A DNA stretch of 64,000 nt from Numida meleagris (taxonomy: Eukaryota > Chordata > Aves > Galliformes > Numididae): NCBI RefSeq assembly GCF_002078875.1, contig NC_034409.1, forward strand, positions 12,123,399 to 12,187,398. The letters run 5' to 3'. The position numbers and the translations under genes are program-made. The notes beneath the pieces were generated by a model. That model ran no database searches, was not told where the DNA came from, and saw only the letters and a program-made list of their open reading frames with translations. Below are positions 12,135-29,900 of this stretch, piece by piece. Within the stretch, counting starts at the first letter, position 1; each line of letters begins with the position of its first letter.

Positions 12135-13400
12135 GTCATACCCATCTTTTTTCTGCCTGAATTTAGCAGTCTGTTTCATCTTGCCTCATAAAGGAACTCT
12201 TCTTTATCACTGACCATCCTCACCAGCCTCCTCTGAACCATTTCTGGGTCTATCACATTCTTTTGGAGGTGAAAGCACCAGAGCAACCTGCAGTTTTCAA
12301 GATACTGTTGCTCCTAAATGAAATAATAACAGTTTCTCCTTTAATCTCTATTCTTTCCCTAATGGTTAACATTCCATTTGCTTTGTTGGCTGGGCTGACA
12401 TTTCAGCGAACTAATCAAAAGGACTGTAAGATCTGTCTCTTCAGGAGGAATGGTTAATTTAGAGTGACTGTGTGTGTAATTTTCCACATGTACTGCACTT
12501 AGCACTACTGAATTTTGCCTGCTGCTTTAACACACAGTATTGTGCTATCTTTCCACAGCTTTTAACATTAAATTTAGATTTGACAGTCCTGCATGGTATT
12601 GTGTTGCCTGCAAATCTTGTCATTCAATCTTCAGCCTTTTCACCATGCCATTTACGAATATGCTGAACAGAATAATCACTATGGTGAAGTCTTTGGATTG
12701 TGAAAATTGACCACTTATTTCCAGCTTTTTTCCCCTTGCATCTCTTACCTAACAGACCCTATTCTTTCTCCTTCCACAGCAGAGTCTTTACTGAAGGCTC
12801 TTACTGTTAAAAGCTTTCTGAAAATGTCAGTATACTAACCAGATCACATTTATCTACATAGTCATTGTCAGCTTCAGTGACCAGCAATAGTTCCATGAGG
12901 AATGGCTTCCCTCTACAAAAGGTACACTGATCCTTCTCCAGTATATCATAATTATCCATGTGCCAGCTACCCCTCACCCTCCTTATTGCTTCCGTCCGTC
13001 TGGTGGAATGAACAGGAGACTCACTTGGTTGCTTTCCAGGACTGTCCCTAGAGACAGGTGTCACGCTTGCCACTTCCCATTCCTCTGCTACTAAGCCATT
13101 TACTGATCTAGACAGCAGATTGCATCCCGTAGTTCAGCAGCTTCACACTCAAATTCCTTCAGAGTTGTGGATGAGCGCCGTCTACATCTGGAGGTTTCTT
13201 CCTATTTTTTTTATCAATTTGTTCTGCAGTCTTTCCCATTGGCACTGCTGTTGGAGTCATTCTCAGGCTCACTCTGTCTGTCAAGCTACTCTGCATAAGT
13301 TTGGCTGCCCCCTCTTCAGTGAACATCGATGCAACTAATTCTTTTTTTTCTTTTTTTGGTGGTCTTTTTTATCTTTCACCTGAACTATCTCTTGAGATAG
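12135..13400 (-). repeat. Ancient degenerate CR1/L3-like ORF2 remnant
   Basis: Decayed reverse-transcriptase region of an old CR1-clade LINE, antisense. Landmarks appear in the correct order for such an element read on the minus strand. Near 13320-13345 is GATGCAACTAATTC. Near 13150-13240 is the segment with AAATTCCTTCAGAG and TTTATCAATTTGTTC. Near 12890-12940 is AATGGCTTCCCTCTACAAAAGG. Near 12810-12870 is AAAAGCTTTCTGAAAATGTC. Near 12640-12670 is CATTTACGAATATGCTGAAC (antisense of an LFSIFVNG-like segment). Near 12590-12630 is the FA(D)-box region, and near 12180-12320 the thumb/C-terminal part. All frames are broken. Boundaries are approximate, and identification rests on remembered old CR1 sequences of reptiles and birds. 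Confidence 0.78.
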
Positions 13401-16379
13401 TTCCCTGGTCAACTCTGCACCTCTGGAACATTTGAAAGTATATTCTTAGCTCTATGTTTTAGCACTTTCCTTGTTAGAGTTCATGGCTTTTTTTGTTTTC
13501 CTGTTTGAATGCAACTTTGGAGGAAGCATTCCCCGTGAACATTTAAATTTGATTTTTAAATTTGATCTTTAAAATCTGCTTGTCAAATCTCAAGTTTGCT
13601 TTGCATTTGCCTAATGGGACTATCTGAGTCCATCAGGGAGACAGCAATTTTTTTTTCTTCCTTTTTAACAGTCTCTACCGGTTCCCATCCATGACTGCAG
13701 TGGTGCAATAGCTATTAACATTACATTATTCTACACTGAGTCATTCTAGCTCTATTTAAAAATGTAATGTTACACACTTTTCTCCAGTAAGGTAATGAAT
13801 TTTCCTTTTTTGACATCTTTAATTCACATACACATGAGTTATTTTGCAGTAGTGCTGCAGAAGGCATCAAGTCTACTATACTGTAAGTCCCTTTTGCTGT
13901 CCTGTTAGCCACCAACCACTGCAAACCTCTTTTTGTCTTGTGCACTCCTCATTGTACACAGATGTAGTCATGCACATTTTCCATTTTCCAAGCTCTCTTT
14001 CTGTAATAGCACCTCTGATGTTTTTCCCTCTCTCAGAAAAAGGTGAAAAGGTGTCTTCCCCACTCAAACAGTTGTTTGCCCACCAAAGAGAAGAAACTGT
14101 GACCTGATACCCCTCACTGGAGTTTGCTTCAAATGAGGCATGGAACACATCAGTATAATTCCTCCAAGGAGAATGTATTTTTCTAACCAAGAAGTCCAAG
14201 CTCTTGTATCAACAATATACTCCAGGAAGTCCAAAACTAGAAATACACCATGGGATTTCCAGGCGCTACAAATTCTCTGCAGTGAGGAAATTTGCAGAGC
14301 AGATATCCAGCCTGTGCCTAAATCCAGGCAATGATATTAGGGCTCAATACCACTTGGAAATTCACCAAGATAGATATTCTGGAGTTGCTATTTTGCTCAT
14401 TTTCCAAGTACGGACAATCTCTCGGCCTTTTGGATTCATCAACAATAATAACAGCAACAAATAATATGCAAAATCCAAAGTTCAGTTATAAAAATAGAAT
14501 GCCCATATAAAAAGGAATTAAGTGTAATTAGTCTCTTTCCTGAGGTTTAATTAGAAAATGCATTAATAAAATGACAGATAGCAATGCCCTCTGCACAAAT
14601 CATTTGAGGCTGCTTTTTTCATTAGATTTCCTCATTTAACATAGTATGAAAATGTGCATCCACAATTAATTTCATTTTGTGCAACAGGGAACTGTACACC
14701 TGCTTAGAGATGTGCTAGCAGAGGCAAATGTACACAGGGCTATCACAAGCAGTTTAAAAACACAGTTGAATGAGGAAACGCTTCTTAATTACAGTAAAGC
14801 TATATATATTTCATTCCGATTTTGTCTTCTGAAATTCTGTTTGTATATGCTGATTGGTTTTTCTTAACAACACAGCTAATAATAATTATAAAATATGGCC
14901 AGAGCAAAGATTCTGCAGCAAAGCTCACATGTATTGGCTACTCTTTATTCTAATGATTCGGAGAAGCTTTACAACTTTCTTTCTAATTAACCTATCAATA
15001 GTGATATAGCTTAAACACTCCTTAGGAATATTATCTTCTCATTATAGCCAGAAAACACGGTGCCCAATTTTATACCTCAGTTGTTCTTATGCATGGATGG
15101 ATAGTCTGAATTAACTTGAACTGAAGCAGATTTTGTCAAGAGACATACACACAAACTACTTTCATATTTACATTTAAGTCATTCATATTCAACTTTAAAA
15201 GCATGAAGCAGAGGGAAGCTTTCGGTGTTTGAACACCGTAAGAAAGAATATAAGAGAGGAGCATTGTCTTCATCAGATGCCATCAGATCAAGAGAAGCAC
15301 CAATTAATTTGGGTAAGCATTTATACCAAAGGAAATGAATATACTGCCAGGACCACATTTGGTAGGAAGAAAGAAACACAATGGTAAATTAATTTGTGTA
15401 AAAGTTGCCAGATTCATAGCTGGAACGAGCATGTTCCTTGAGAATAAATACAGATGGCAGCAGATGTGCAAGCTTCCCAAGCCAACTTGCCAATGTGCTT
15501 CAGCCTTTGGCTGGTGGGTATGTCTGATTGCTCAGGCTTTGTCATCCCTGCCAGGAAGGTTACAAATCAGAGCTGCTACCATTTCTAGGGAGTACCATGA
15601 TGCAAGGCCTGCTATTGAGAACAGGAAGGGTTCCACTGACTGATTTGCATGACTGGCCACTCAACCACTGTTGGCCTAGCAATGAGTTGTGCTCATTATA
15701 GTTCTGCATACTCTGTGCAGAGTCACACTCTGACTCTGTGTAATGACATCTTCAACTTAGCATTTATTCCAAAGAGTCAAAGACAATTTAAGGCTTTGTG
15801 AGATTAAAATATTGGGCTTCAGGGGCAGCGCTCTCAAACCTTTCCTGTGCTGTTTCTGGATTTGAAATGTAGTGATTAAGATGCATGCATCCTCTCAGAC
15901 AGTTATGTAAAAATTACACCTGAATTGCGTGGGAGCTGGAGGTGTTACTTTAGTGATGGTTAATTCTACGGACTTGGGGAATTTTTGTTGTTGTTCATTT
16001 CTTAGGAAAAGTGAAATCAATAAGTGCAAACTGACAGAGGAACTAAACACCTTGCAAAATGATAATGCTGTTACATTGAAGCTTATCTCTTAGAACATTT
16101 GAGTGTCTCATGTAAAAAGCTTCATGTCTCTACAAAAGGCATTGTGCTGAAATTCCTCTTAAAAATAATGGTCTAATATTCAAGTGTGTCACATTTGATG
16201 AAAGGAGCTAATGTCATAGGGTCATACCCGATAAGAGATTCATACACTCAAAGCGTGATGCTACAACACCTGTTAGGTGGCTGGTGTCCTATTAGATGCA
16301 GAAAGAAGTTCAAGTGAGTCAGAATGATATCCAATCAGTCTGGAAGGAAACTATAAAAAGTAACAAGGTAACAGAAATA
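13401..16379 (+). other. MAGI2: MAGI2 intron between two ancient CR1 remnants
   Basis: AT-rich sequence with T-rich runs (for example near 13350 and 13650). The first 200-300 bp may still belong to the ancient CR1 on its left, but similarity fades. Open frames (13876-14199 minus, 15335-15643 plus) are unrecognised and lack splice context or protein similarity. No feature beyond this can be supported. Confidence 0.5.
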
Positions 16380-17640
16380 CTTTAAAATAAATATGAAGAG
16401 AAGGAAAGTACAGATCCATCACTCACTGAGAATGTGTAAAAGCCTGAAGTATTCAGTGTTTTCTTTCTGTCAATCTTCATCAAAATGTTCAGAAAGACCG
16501 TCTTTTCAACAGTACGCATTTCAACAAAAACAAATGAGTGTAGATAAGAATAGGGAAAAAAATTCTTAAAGAATTCTGAGATTAAAGCCAGCTGAACTTG
16601 CTGATGTTTGTGTATGCTCCGTGACTTAGAGAAAGTAATTTCTACACTATTGGTGATTGGTTCTCCATGTACTCTTGGACAACAAGGAAGTTAGTGGCAG
16701 ACTCGAGAAAGGAAAACGCATCCTCTACTTTTAGAATAGAATAACAAACAAAAGTTCCTTTAAATTTCATTTTCAGAAATAATCTGTGATAAGTTATCAA
16801 AAAGTTGAAAAAGGGTGCCAACGCAAATTGCAGAAGATAAACCTTGTCAGATCAGTCTGATTTTCACTTCTTATTTTCATTTTTATTTCTTTGTGCAAAA
16901 ATGGGAAGGAGAAGGTATGAGGCATCTTCTTTTCACCCTTCAACACTCCTTTATAGGAAATTCATAGAAACGGGACGAAGAAATAACATCTAGGTGGAGT
17001 CACTGTCATGTAGTTACTAAAAATAATCACTCTCAAAGGATACTCTGAGTGGTTTGCTCCTGAACTCGGATTAAGAGTGTAAAATTATAAGTGTGCTTCT
17101 GTGAGGTCTGTGATGAAATCAGCTCAATTCAACAAATTCATTAATAACTGGAGACGTATTGACAAGTAGCAAAATTCATTGATGCCAAGAGGTCATTATT
17201 GAAAGAGAGCTTAGAAAGACTTTGAGTTAGATTTCAGAGTGAACTTTTTGTACTGAAGTAGTCAATATGATAAAATTCTCTGAAATGCACTGTGCTTCTT
17301 TTAGAGCAGAGAAATCAGATGCACAATTTAAAATAGGGAATAAAACTGTAGGGGATAAATTTGGAATCCAAGCTAACCATGAGTCACAAATCTGATATGC
17401 TACAAAAATGCAAAGATCTCATTATGGAAGCGTTATTAACTAGAGTTCTTCTCCCACATGGGAAGAATTTTATCATTTTGATCAGTTCTGCCTAACCCCC
17501 AGCTTAGCAGCATCTCCAGTTTGGAGATTGTGTATGAACTTAGAAGTATCCAAAGGAGAATTACCTAAAAAAGATCACATGTGGCATGGGGATAAAGCTG
17601 TGGGAACCGGCTTCTGATCCTGAAAGGAGAGCAGTGAGGG
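16380..17640 (+). repeat. Ancient degenerate CR1 ORF2 remnant
   Basis: A second decayed CR1-clade reverse-transcriptase region, sense orientation. Recognisable landmarks come in element order. At 16453-16485 is the GTATTCAGTGTTTTCTTTC segment (the 'vfnayFaSVF' region). At 16838-16862 is AAACCTTGTCAGATCAGTCT (the 'kSCqTNLi' region). At 17125-17150 is CAACAAATTCATTAATAACTGG (the FNkFINN region). At 17379-17400 is AACCATGAGTCACAAATCTG (the 'MSqqC' region). At 17545-17575 is AGAAGTATCCAAAGGAGAAT (the E.vQRR region). Many indels and stops are present and no usable frame is left. Both ends are approximate. Confidence 0.75.
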
Positions 17641-23180
<5,540 letters not shown>

Positions 23181-23294
23181 GGCACTAAGGCACATGTTTA
23201 GTGATGGAACTTGGTAGGTAATGTTGACAGTTGTAGTTGATGATCTTAAAGGTGTTTTCCAACCCAGATGATTCTATGATTCTCTGATTCTATA
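23181..23294 (+). repeat. CR1 LINE 3' tail
   Basis: Short 5'-truncated CR1 end: the TTGATGATCTTAAAGGTGTT segment of the CR1 3' UTR, then TTTTCCAACC and the octamers GATTCTATGATTCTCTGATTCTATAG. Only the last 110 bp or so of the element are present. The left edge is approximate. Confidence 0.88.
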
Positions 23295-26200
23295 GAAGTT
23301 GCTACCAAGAATTGCTGTTTAATGAGAGAGTTAATAATTTTCCTAGCTGCATCCCCAGCTTACTGTTCCACATGGGAGAACTAGGTAGCAGTGCTTGAAA
23401 TCCATGTTTACCTACTGCACAGAAACAGCAGTAAAAGAGTTCAAAAATTACTTTGTAATGTACACATAATCTACAGAAAGCATCAGAGCAGAGAGTAACA
23501 TCTGCATGTCTGCAGTTCTTAATGTGAACATGACATGGGCAGAGAAATATTAGGACTGTGTTCAGTCTGCAGGTGGAATGGAAACAAAATAAGCAGCTGC
23601 TTTTGAAAAGATCTGATATTCAGGTCCTCCCTAGTTCATTTCCAAAGCAATAAAAAGTGTTATATGAATAAACAGAAAGTGCACATAAAAATCAACAGCA
23701 TCTTTTTGGAAACTTATAAACAAAACAACAAATAGAAACAATGAACACCAAAGGGCACTTCTCAAGAAGGACAGAATCTCAAGGATAAGACAGCACGCTG
23801 CAAAGAGTGTTTATCGGAGTATTGATGACAGAAACTCCCAGAAAATAATGTACTTTCTGAATTAAGGAAAACTGAGCACAAAAAAGATTGTGACAAGTAA
23901 GGTCAAGGACAAAGTGGACCCGAAGACATCAAAGTAGTCCAAACACAGCAGTTATTTCTTCTCACCAGAACTGTTCTGTTGAGCTGTAATAAGACTAATT
24001 GCAGCTTTTCTTTTTTTCTACTGAAGGAATCAGCCTTTTTTTGTTGTTCTTAGCAAGTACATGTCAGAAATCTCTCTTATCACCATCAGTGTCCAGCTCT
24101 GCATCCCCTCAGATGGAAACAGGACTTGGCTGAGCATCAAAATGCAAGGCTGAAGGACCTACTGGATTGCGTCAGTGTTGTGGCACAGACGACTGGAGAG
24201 GAATACAAACAAAGAAGCGGCATATCAGAATGCTTTCCTGGCGCTTCTCTCTCAGTCTCTGACAAGTGAAAGGTCAGCGCTTCCTAAATCAGCTGCAGGC
24301 AGGCTGCATTTCAAGCCCTTTCCAAGTGCAGTGGCTTTCGGACTCATGGTACTAAGAAGGAAGGTTGCCCAGAACAGGTGAAACCAGCAGGCTAAAAAAT
24401 GCCACATTATCGTCTTTCAGTCTTTAACTTTGTATTTTCTTAGAGCAATGTAATCAATTCTTTTTAAATTCCAGAGCCATTGTTCTGTTAGCACAAAATA
24501 TGACAGCATGAAGTTAAGTATAAGAAATGTCAGTGTAGGAATGCCAATGTGATTGGCATCAGTGAAAGCAGTGTTAAGAAAAAGCCAACAGTCATAAGAA
24601 AGTGGTCTGTGAAAGAGAAAAATGTATACTGAAAAGCAGAAAGCTTTCAGCAAAGAAACTAAGAGCACTCCTGAGAGGGTGTAAGTCTGAATGAGAGATG
24701 TCTGTCTGTGCCACCTGGAAATCCGTCCTTGTAAGTACATCGCGGGAAACTCTGGCTGAGCTGAGGCACTGCATAAACCTAGGGAAAGGAATAAAGAGTG
24801 TTATAAAAGCACCATTTGCTTCAATGCCAGCTGCAAATTTTGCAAATTCCAGAGATCCCAGAGCACTTCAGAGAGAGAAGGTCCCGTGTAGCCAGAAATC
24901 CTATGCTGGTGTGCGCACTTTTATCAGAAGATATGTGGAGTACAGATATGATAAATGCTCTGAAACAGAAGCTGATTCACAGCAGAGTGCACCAAAAGAA
25001 GCTTAGAAGATGGATATTTTATCACCCAGTATCTCAGAACGTGTTTGCTGAGGATAAGGAAAGTCGGAGGAACTGGACTTTCCCCGGTTGAATTGCCACG
25101 GCTCGTCCAAACCCAAAGAACAGCAGCACTGTGTTCCATAGGAAACAGTTTGCCAGACTCATTCTCTGAAGGATCAAGACCACAGTTAGAAATCATATTA
25201 CTGCACAAGTGCTGCTGGGAATCCCAATCCTGTAGTGCCCTTCGTGCCCAGGGATTGCTGCAGGAAATGCCAGGTTTCGTACATGTCATGATACACAACG
25301 TTCTCAGCCAGTGTTTCGGCACTGAGCACTTCTCAGCCCAGCAATAAATACAACTTGTTTAAAGCAGCAGACCAAGATTTTTCTCAAAATGTCTGCTTAA
25401 TTTCCAATTTATGCATCTGTCAAAGTTATCGACTTCAGCAGGAGCTACTGCTTGCTCATGCCGTGGTAGTCTAATTACAGGCACTCATATTTTTCAGGCC
25501 TTATCCCTATCTGTAAGAACATCATCAGAAACACATCTATATTGAACAGCTGAGCACTGGGACGAAGAGGCATCCCTAAAGGCAAAATGTGGGAAAATTG
25601 TTCACAACATCCAAAAATAATAACATTCGGGTTTAAATAAAACTAACAGATCACAGCCTCTCCATCCAACAGTGGGCTCTGCAAGAGGCAGGTTAATTCT
25701 AATGACAGATCTGCCCCAGGAAGCTACAGCTTTCTCCAGCAACAACCTGAATTTTTCTAAATATCAGTGGAAGAAAGTCCCTAGGAAAACCTGTGATGTT
25801 TTACTCTTAGTCTCGGCAGTGCTGGCAACTTCCTTTTTCTGGCTTACTGCTCCTAGCATTTCCTTTCATTACATAAAAATACATTAAAATATGTAAGTAA
25901 TTATAAGAAGAATTTGAAAGCAATGTATTTTACAATCAAAAAAACTGTAATCTGGGCTAAAAGGTGGAGGAGGCTGAGGCATGATTAACCCCTGAACAGT
26001 GACTTGTGAGTGGACTCTATCCCAGCAGCAAGGCACAGCTTCCACCCCCATCCTACTTCCCTGCTGGTGCCAAAGGATAGAAATACTGAATTTCATCCAC
26101 AAGAAAGATTTTAAAGAAAGCCTATTTGGTTCCCTTCCTGCTTTCACAGCAGGACTTCACTTTCTATCAAGTTTCTATCAGTTTTTGTCATTTTTCATTT

Positions 26201-26397
26201 AGTTTTAAGTTGTTTAGCACCTGCTGCAGAAAGTTGGAAGTTTTAGGGACTCCAGTCCATTGACATCAACATTTATGAAAAACTTCCCCTTTCCCTTCTT
26301 TGGAAATCTGGGTCCAGCCTTGCACGTGATGTGCTGGGACAATCAGAATCATGAGGTCTGGCACACAAGGGACTTGTGTCTCATGGCTGGCTGTCAT
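23295..26397 (+). other. MAGI2: MAGI2 last intron, no feature seen
   Basis: AT-rich intronic sequence. Open frames at 24417-24740 (minus), 24698-25006 and 24924-25322 (minus) overlap each other on both strands and carry no recognisable domain. No further repeat was recognised. Confidence 0.5.
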
Positions 26398-26470
26398 TTC
26401 ATAGAAATCATAGAATACCCAGAGTTGGAAAGGACCCATAAGGATCATCGAGTCCACCTCCAGCTTGGTG
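26398..26470 (-). repeat. CR1-type 3' tail, very short
   Basis: ATAGAAATCATAGAATACCC followed by GAGTTGGAAAGGACCCATAAGG and ATCATCGAGTCCA: the extreme 3' end of a CR1 element in antisense. It lies about 140 bp from another CR1 in the same orientation. Confidence 0.8.
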
Positions 26471-26613
26471 GCTCTGTACAATCTCTTTTCTTTACCTCTC
26501 TCTTCTCCCTTGTTTGACTTTGTTAAAAAATTGTGCTCAGATACCACTGTGCATTTTCAAGATGTGTGGCTTCACATGAAGCTGTCATGTACAAAACCCA
26601 CTCTGTGGATCAC

Positions 26614-26905
26614 CATAGAATCATAGAATCATAGAATGGTTTGAGTTGGAAGGGACCTTTAAGATCATCTAGTTCCAACCCCCTGCTGTAGGCAGGGGCA
26701 GGTTGCTCACAGCCCCATCCAGCCTGGCCTTGAATGCTACCAGGGAGGGGGCATTCACAACCTCTCTGGGCAACCTGTTCCAGTGTCTCACCACCCTCAC
26801 AGTAAAGAATTTCTTCCTAATATCTAGTCTAAATCTGCCTTCTTCCAGTTTGCAACCATTTCCCCTCATCCTGTCACTACATGCCCTTATAAAAAGTTCC
26901 TCCTC
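26614..26905 (-). repeat. CR1 LINE 3' fragment
   Basis: Starts with three CATAGAAT octamers and runs through the CR1 3' UTR into antisense ORF2 C-terminus. Read on the minus strand, the segment between about 26880 and 26700 includes [20 protein letters not shown] and [12 protein letters not shown], which is a well-kept C-terminal ORF2 segment. 5'-truncated near 26905. Confidence 0.93.
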
Positions 26906-29900
26906 AGTATTTACGACATGATTTTGCAAACTACGGTTTAGATTCATTTTTGGTTGTTTAAGGAAAAGTTATGCACATGACAAGTAAAGCTTCAGTATAC
27001 ACAAAGTCACTGCTGGTTAATAGACGAAACCTGCAAGTTATTTAGCAGGAAGCCATTTCTGAAAGGCCTTGAAGTAACTCTCAGTTCATGTTCCAGCACT
27101 GCCCCATCAACTGAGACAAAAAATGTCAGAGTTGATACCAATGCAAGGATTTTTCATGCAAACTAATTGGCACAGTTCTGAAATTTGTTAAACCTTTTGC
27201 TTTTAATTTGTCATGACTCCTTCAAAAAGCACCTCAAGATGTACTCTGCACACACGGTTCAGGTGACTCTACCTCCTGAGTATAAACACAAAGTAGTTGA
27301 AATTATTCACTAATACTTAGACTTACAGCATGCTTATTTGTCTCGGCTTTACAGAAATACTTCTTTCCTGTTACATATACACTTTTTATTCGGTTGTTCT
27401 AAACGTACTAAGAATTCTCTGCTCTAACAATAGTGAAATATCTTTATGTCACTGGTTCTGTTAATTCTAATGATTGGTCCTAGGCTGTTCCTCCCCTTCC
27501 TTTAGGAATGGTACCTTCCAGTCTCTCCATGTGCATGAAAAGTGACAAGCATGGGTCCCCATATTTCTACTTATTGGGCCACCCTAAAGACACGGTTTGT
27601 AAACTCTGCATGTATATTATCTTTCTCTAATATGCTTTTGTTTCTCACAGTTGTTAATTGAGTCTTTTCTACCTTTTTCTTACACTCTTGCTCTTTTAGT
27701 AGTTTCTAAATTCAACTCTCCTTTTATAACTAGTTATCTTAGATCACAAAGCACCTATGCATTTTACAGAAGTATTTTAATATCCTACATATTTGGTTCT
27801 TTGAGTTCCACTACTGCTAGTGCAAGAAGCACAGCTTCTTAGGTCTGCTATATATCTGCTTTTCCTCATGACAAAACTACAGAGAGCCAAAGCCATAATT
27901 ATCTCCGTCGTTATGGTCCTTGGCTTGCAAAAATAGCAGTGATGTGAAGGTGGAAGTTACATGCTGATCTCAAATCATATTTATCTGCAGCTTCTTGAAG
28001 AAATAACTAATGTAAAATCGAAGACTATTTTGGGAACAGTCTGTAAGGCAGTATGCATTTTTTAAACCTGATGGCTTTGCTGAATTTATACATAACACTT
28101 TGCACATGATTTCAAGCTATTTTCCTGAGATCCTACTGCACAAGTTGTTCAGATACGAAAAAATTGTAATATACGCTCACAGCCCAGAAATGATACCTGG
28201 AAAGCAAAGGAAAAGGAAAATGTGTTTTTCCTAGCTTTTATTGATTGCTGTCATCACAGAAAACCCAGAAGTGTTCAGATGAATTCAGTCTCCCTGCTAT
28301 TATTGACTTTGTATGCTGTAGTGTATTTGCTCTAATTATAAGGCAAGTTTCACGCTATTGAAGCAGATAGATTGGAAACAGAAAGGAGGCTATTCCCAAA
28401 GGTATCCTCCAGCTTCTGTACTTTGAGTAGATCCTCACAGAATTCCTGCTTACAGCCCCCCATTAGAAAGCTGTGTTTAAGTGACCAGTTTGGGGCATGC
28501 AAATCAGGGTAATTTAATCTATTGCTTGCAGGTGTTGCCGGTTACAGCTTATTTCTGGCTTGTGTCTGCAAAGAATTTTTGGAAAGCAGACATTCCCTTG
28601 CGTTTTGCTAGCGCAGAACTGGACACATGTAGAGACCATTGGAAAATTGCAGCAGTGTAGTTCGAGTCTGATCTGTACATCAGTGTCTTTCCCCATCTGG
28701 TCTGAGATCCCTCATCAACACAGAAGTTCCTATGTAGTGTAAAACGCTGAATAGCACCAGTCCTTGCAGTCATCCTCACCTTAGTTCTGCTTCACTGACC
28801 TTGGCGTGTCAAGAAAAGTCATTCAGAGAGATCATGAGGTTAGGAACCTGCCTGGTGGTAGGGCCAGTTTGCCAGTCTCTGTTGTCACAGTGAGCTGAGG
28901 TTCTGGCATAAGTATTATACGTGAATAATCATTACTTTCTATGCATTAGTTTTGTTTTTTCTCCAATAGCATAACAGACACAGGAAATAAATCTTCCTAA
29001 AACAAGTAGAAATTCAAATTATCTATAAATGCAGTTTAGTTGTGCAGCCACTCCACTGATTATTTATTGGGAAGGAAGTGTTGGGACAGATCAAACGAAA
29101 ACATCTGTCTTAGAACATGTTTCACTTTCCTTTGTTTTTAATGGAACAGTGTGGTGGGACAGAGAGGGATTTTCTTAAAGAGTCAGTTTTGCAAGGTTTG
29201 TCCCAACCAGATGTGTGTGCTACCTTCATAGTAAAAAGCCCATCTGTTAGAGCCCTGACTGAGGATGTGAATCAAATCTCCTGGCACAGGGAACAGATAC
29301 ATCAGCCTTTCTGATATGTCTTAGGAGAGGCCTCTACCATGACATTACAAGTCAGTCTGTTATAAGTCTGCATTTCTCTCACAAGAGTTGTTCCATTTTG
29401 TATAAATAATCATTTATTGAAGTTATCAGTAGGCTTAGCTGAATTTAGATATAGCAAAGGAGAGATGCAGTTGCTAGAAAGTAAATCCAGATCAAGTGAT
29501 ACCTGCTTAGGTTCTGTGCTTTCATGCAGAACAGGTTAGTTAGCAGGCACTGTATCTATATTTGCAAAAAAGCATGAAAAATTTGTGAGCTTATATTGTG
29601 TTCTTGTTGTTTAGATATAGAAAATCTCCAGCCTTCAGAAATCTCCAGGCAGCTGCAAACTTCAATCTTCTAATTCCTTAACTCTGTTAGTATGCCAGAA
29701 GCTTTTATCGTTGGATAATGCATGGCTAAAGCATCTGGGCCTAAACATTTAGCCACATATGCCTACCTGTTCAGAGTACTGATCAGATAATCCTATTCAT
29801 CCTATTTTTAGTACTCACTTTACAAATCTCCAGAGCTGAGGTTGGGTGTTATTCGAAACTTGAACTAGCCCATATATCATTCATCTGATGTGAACGCAAA

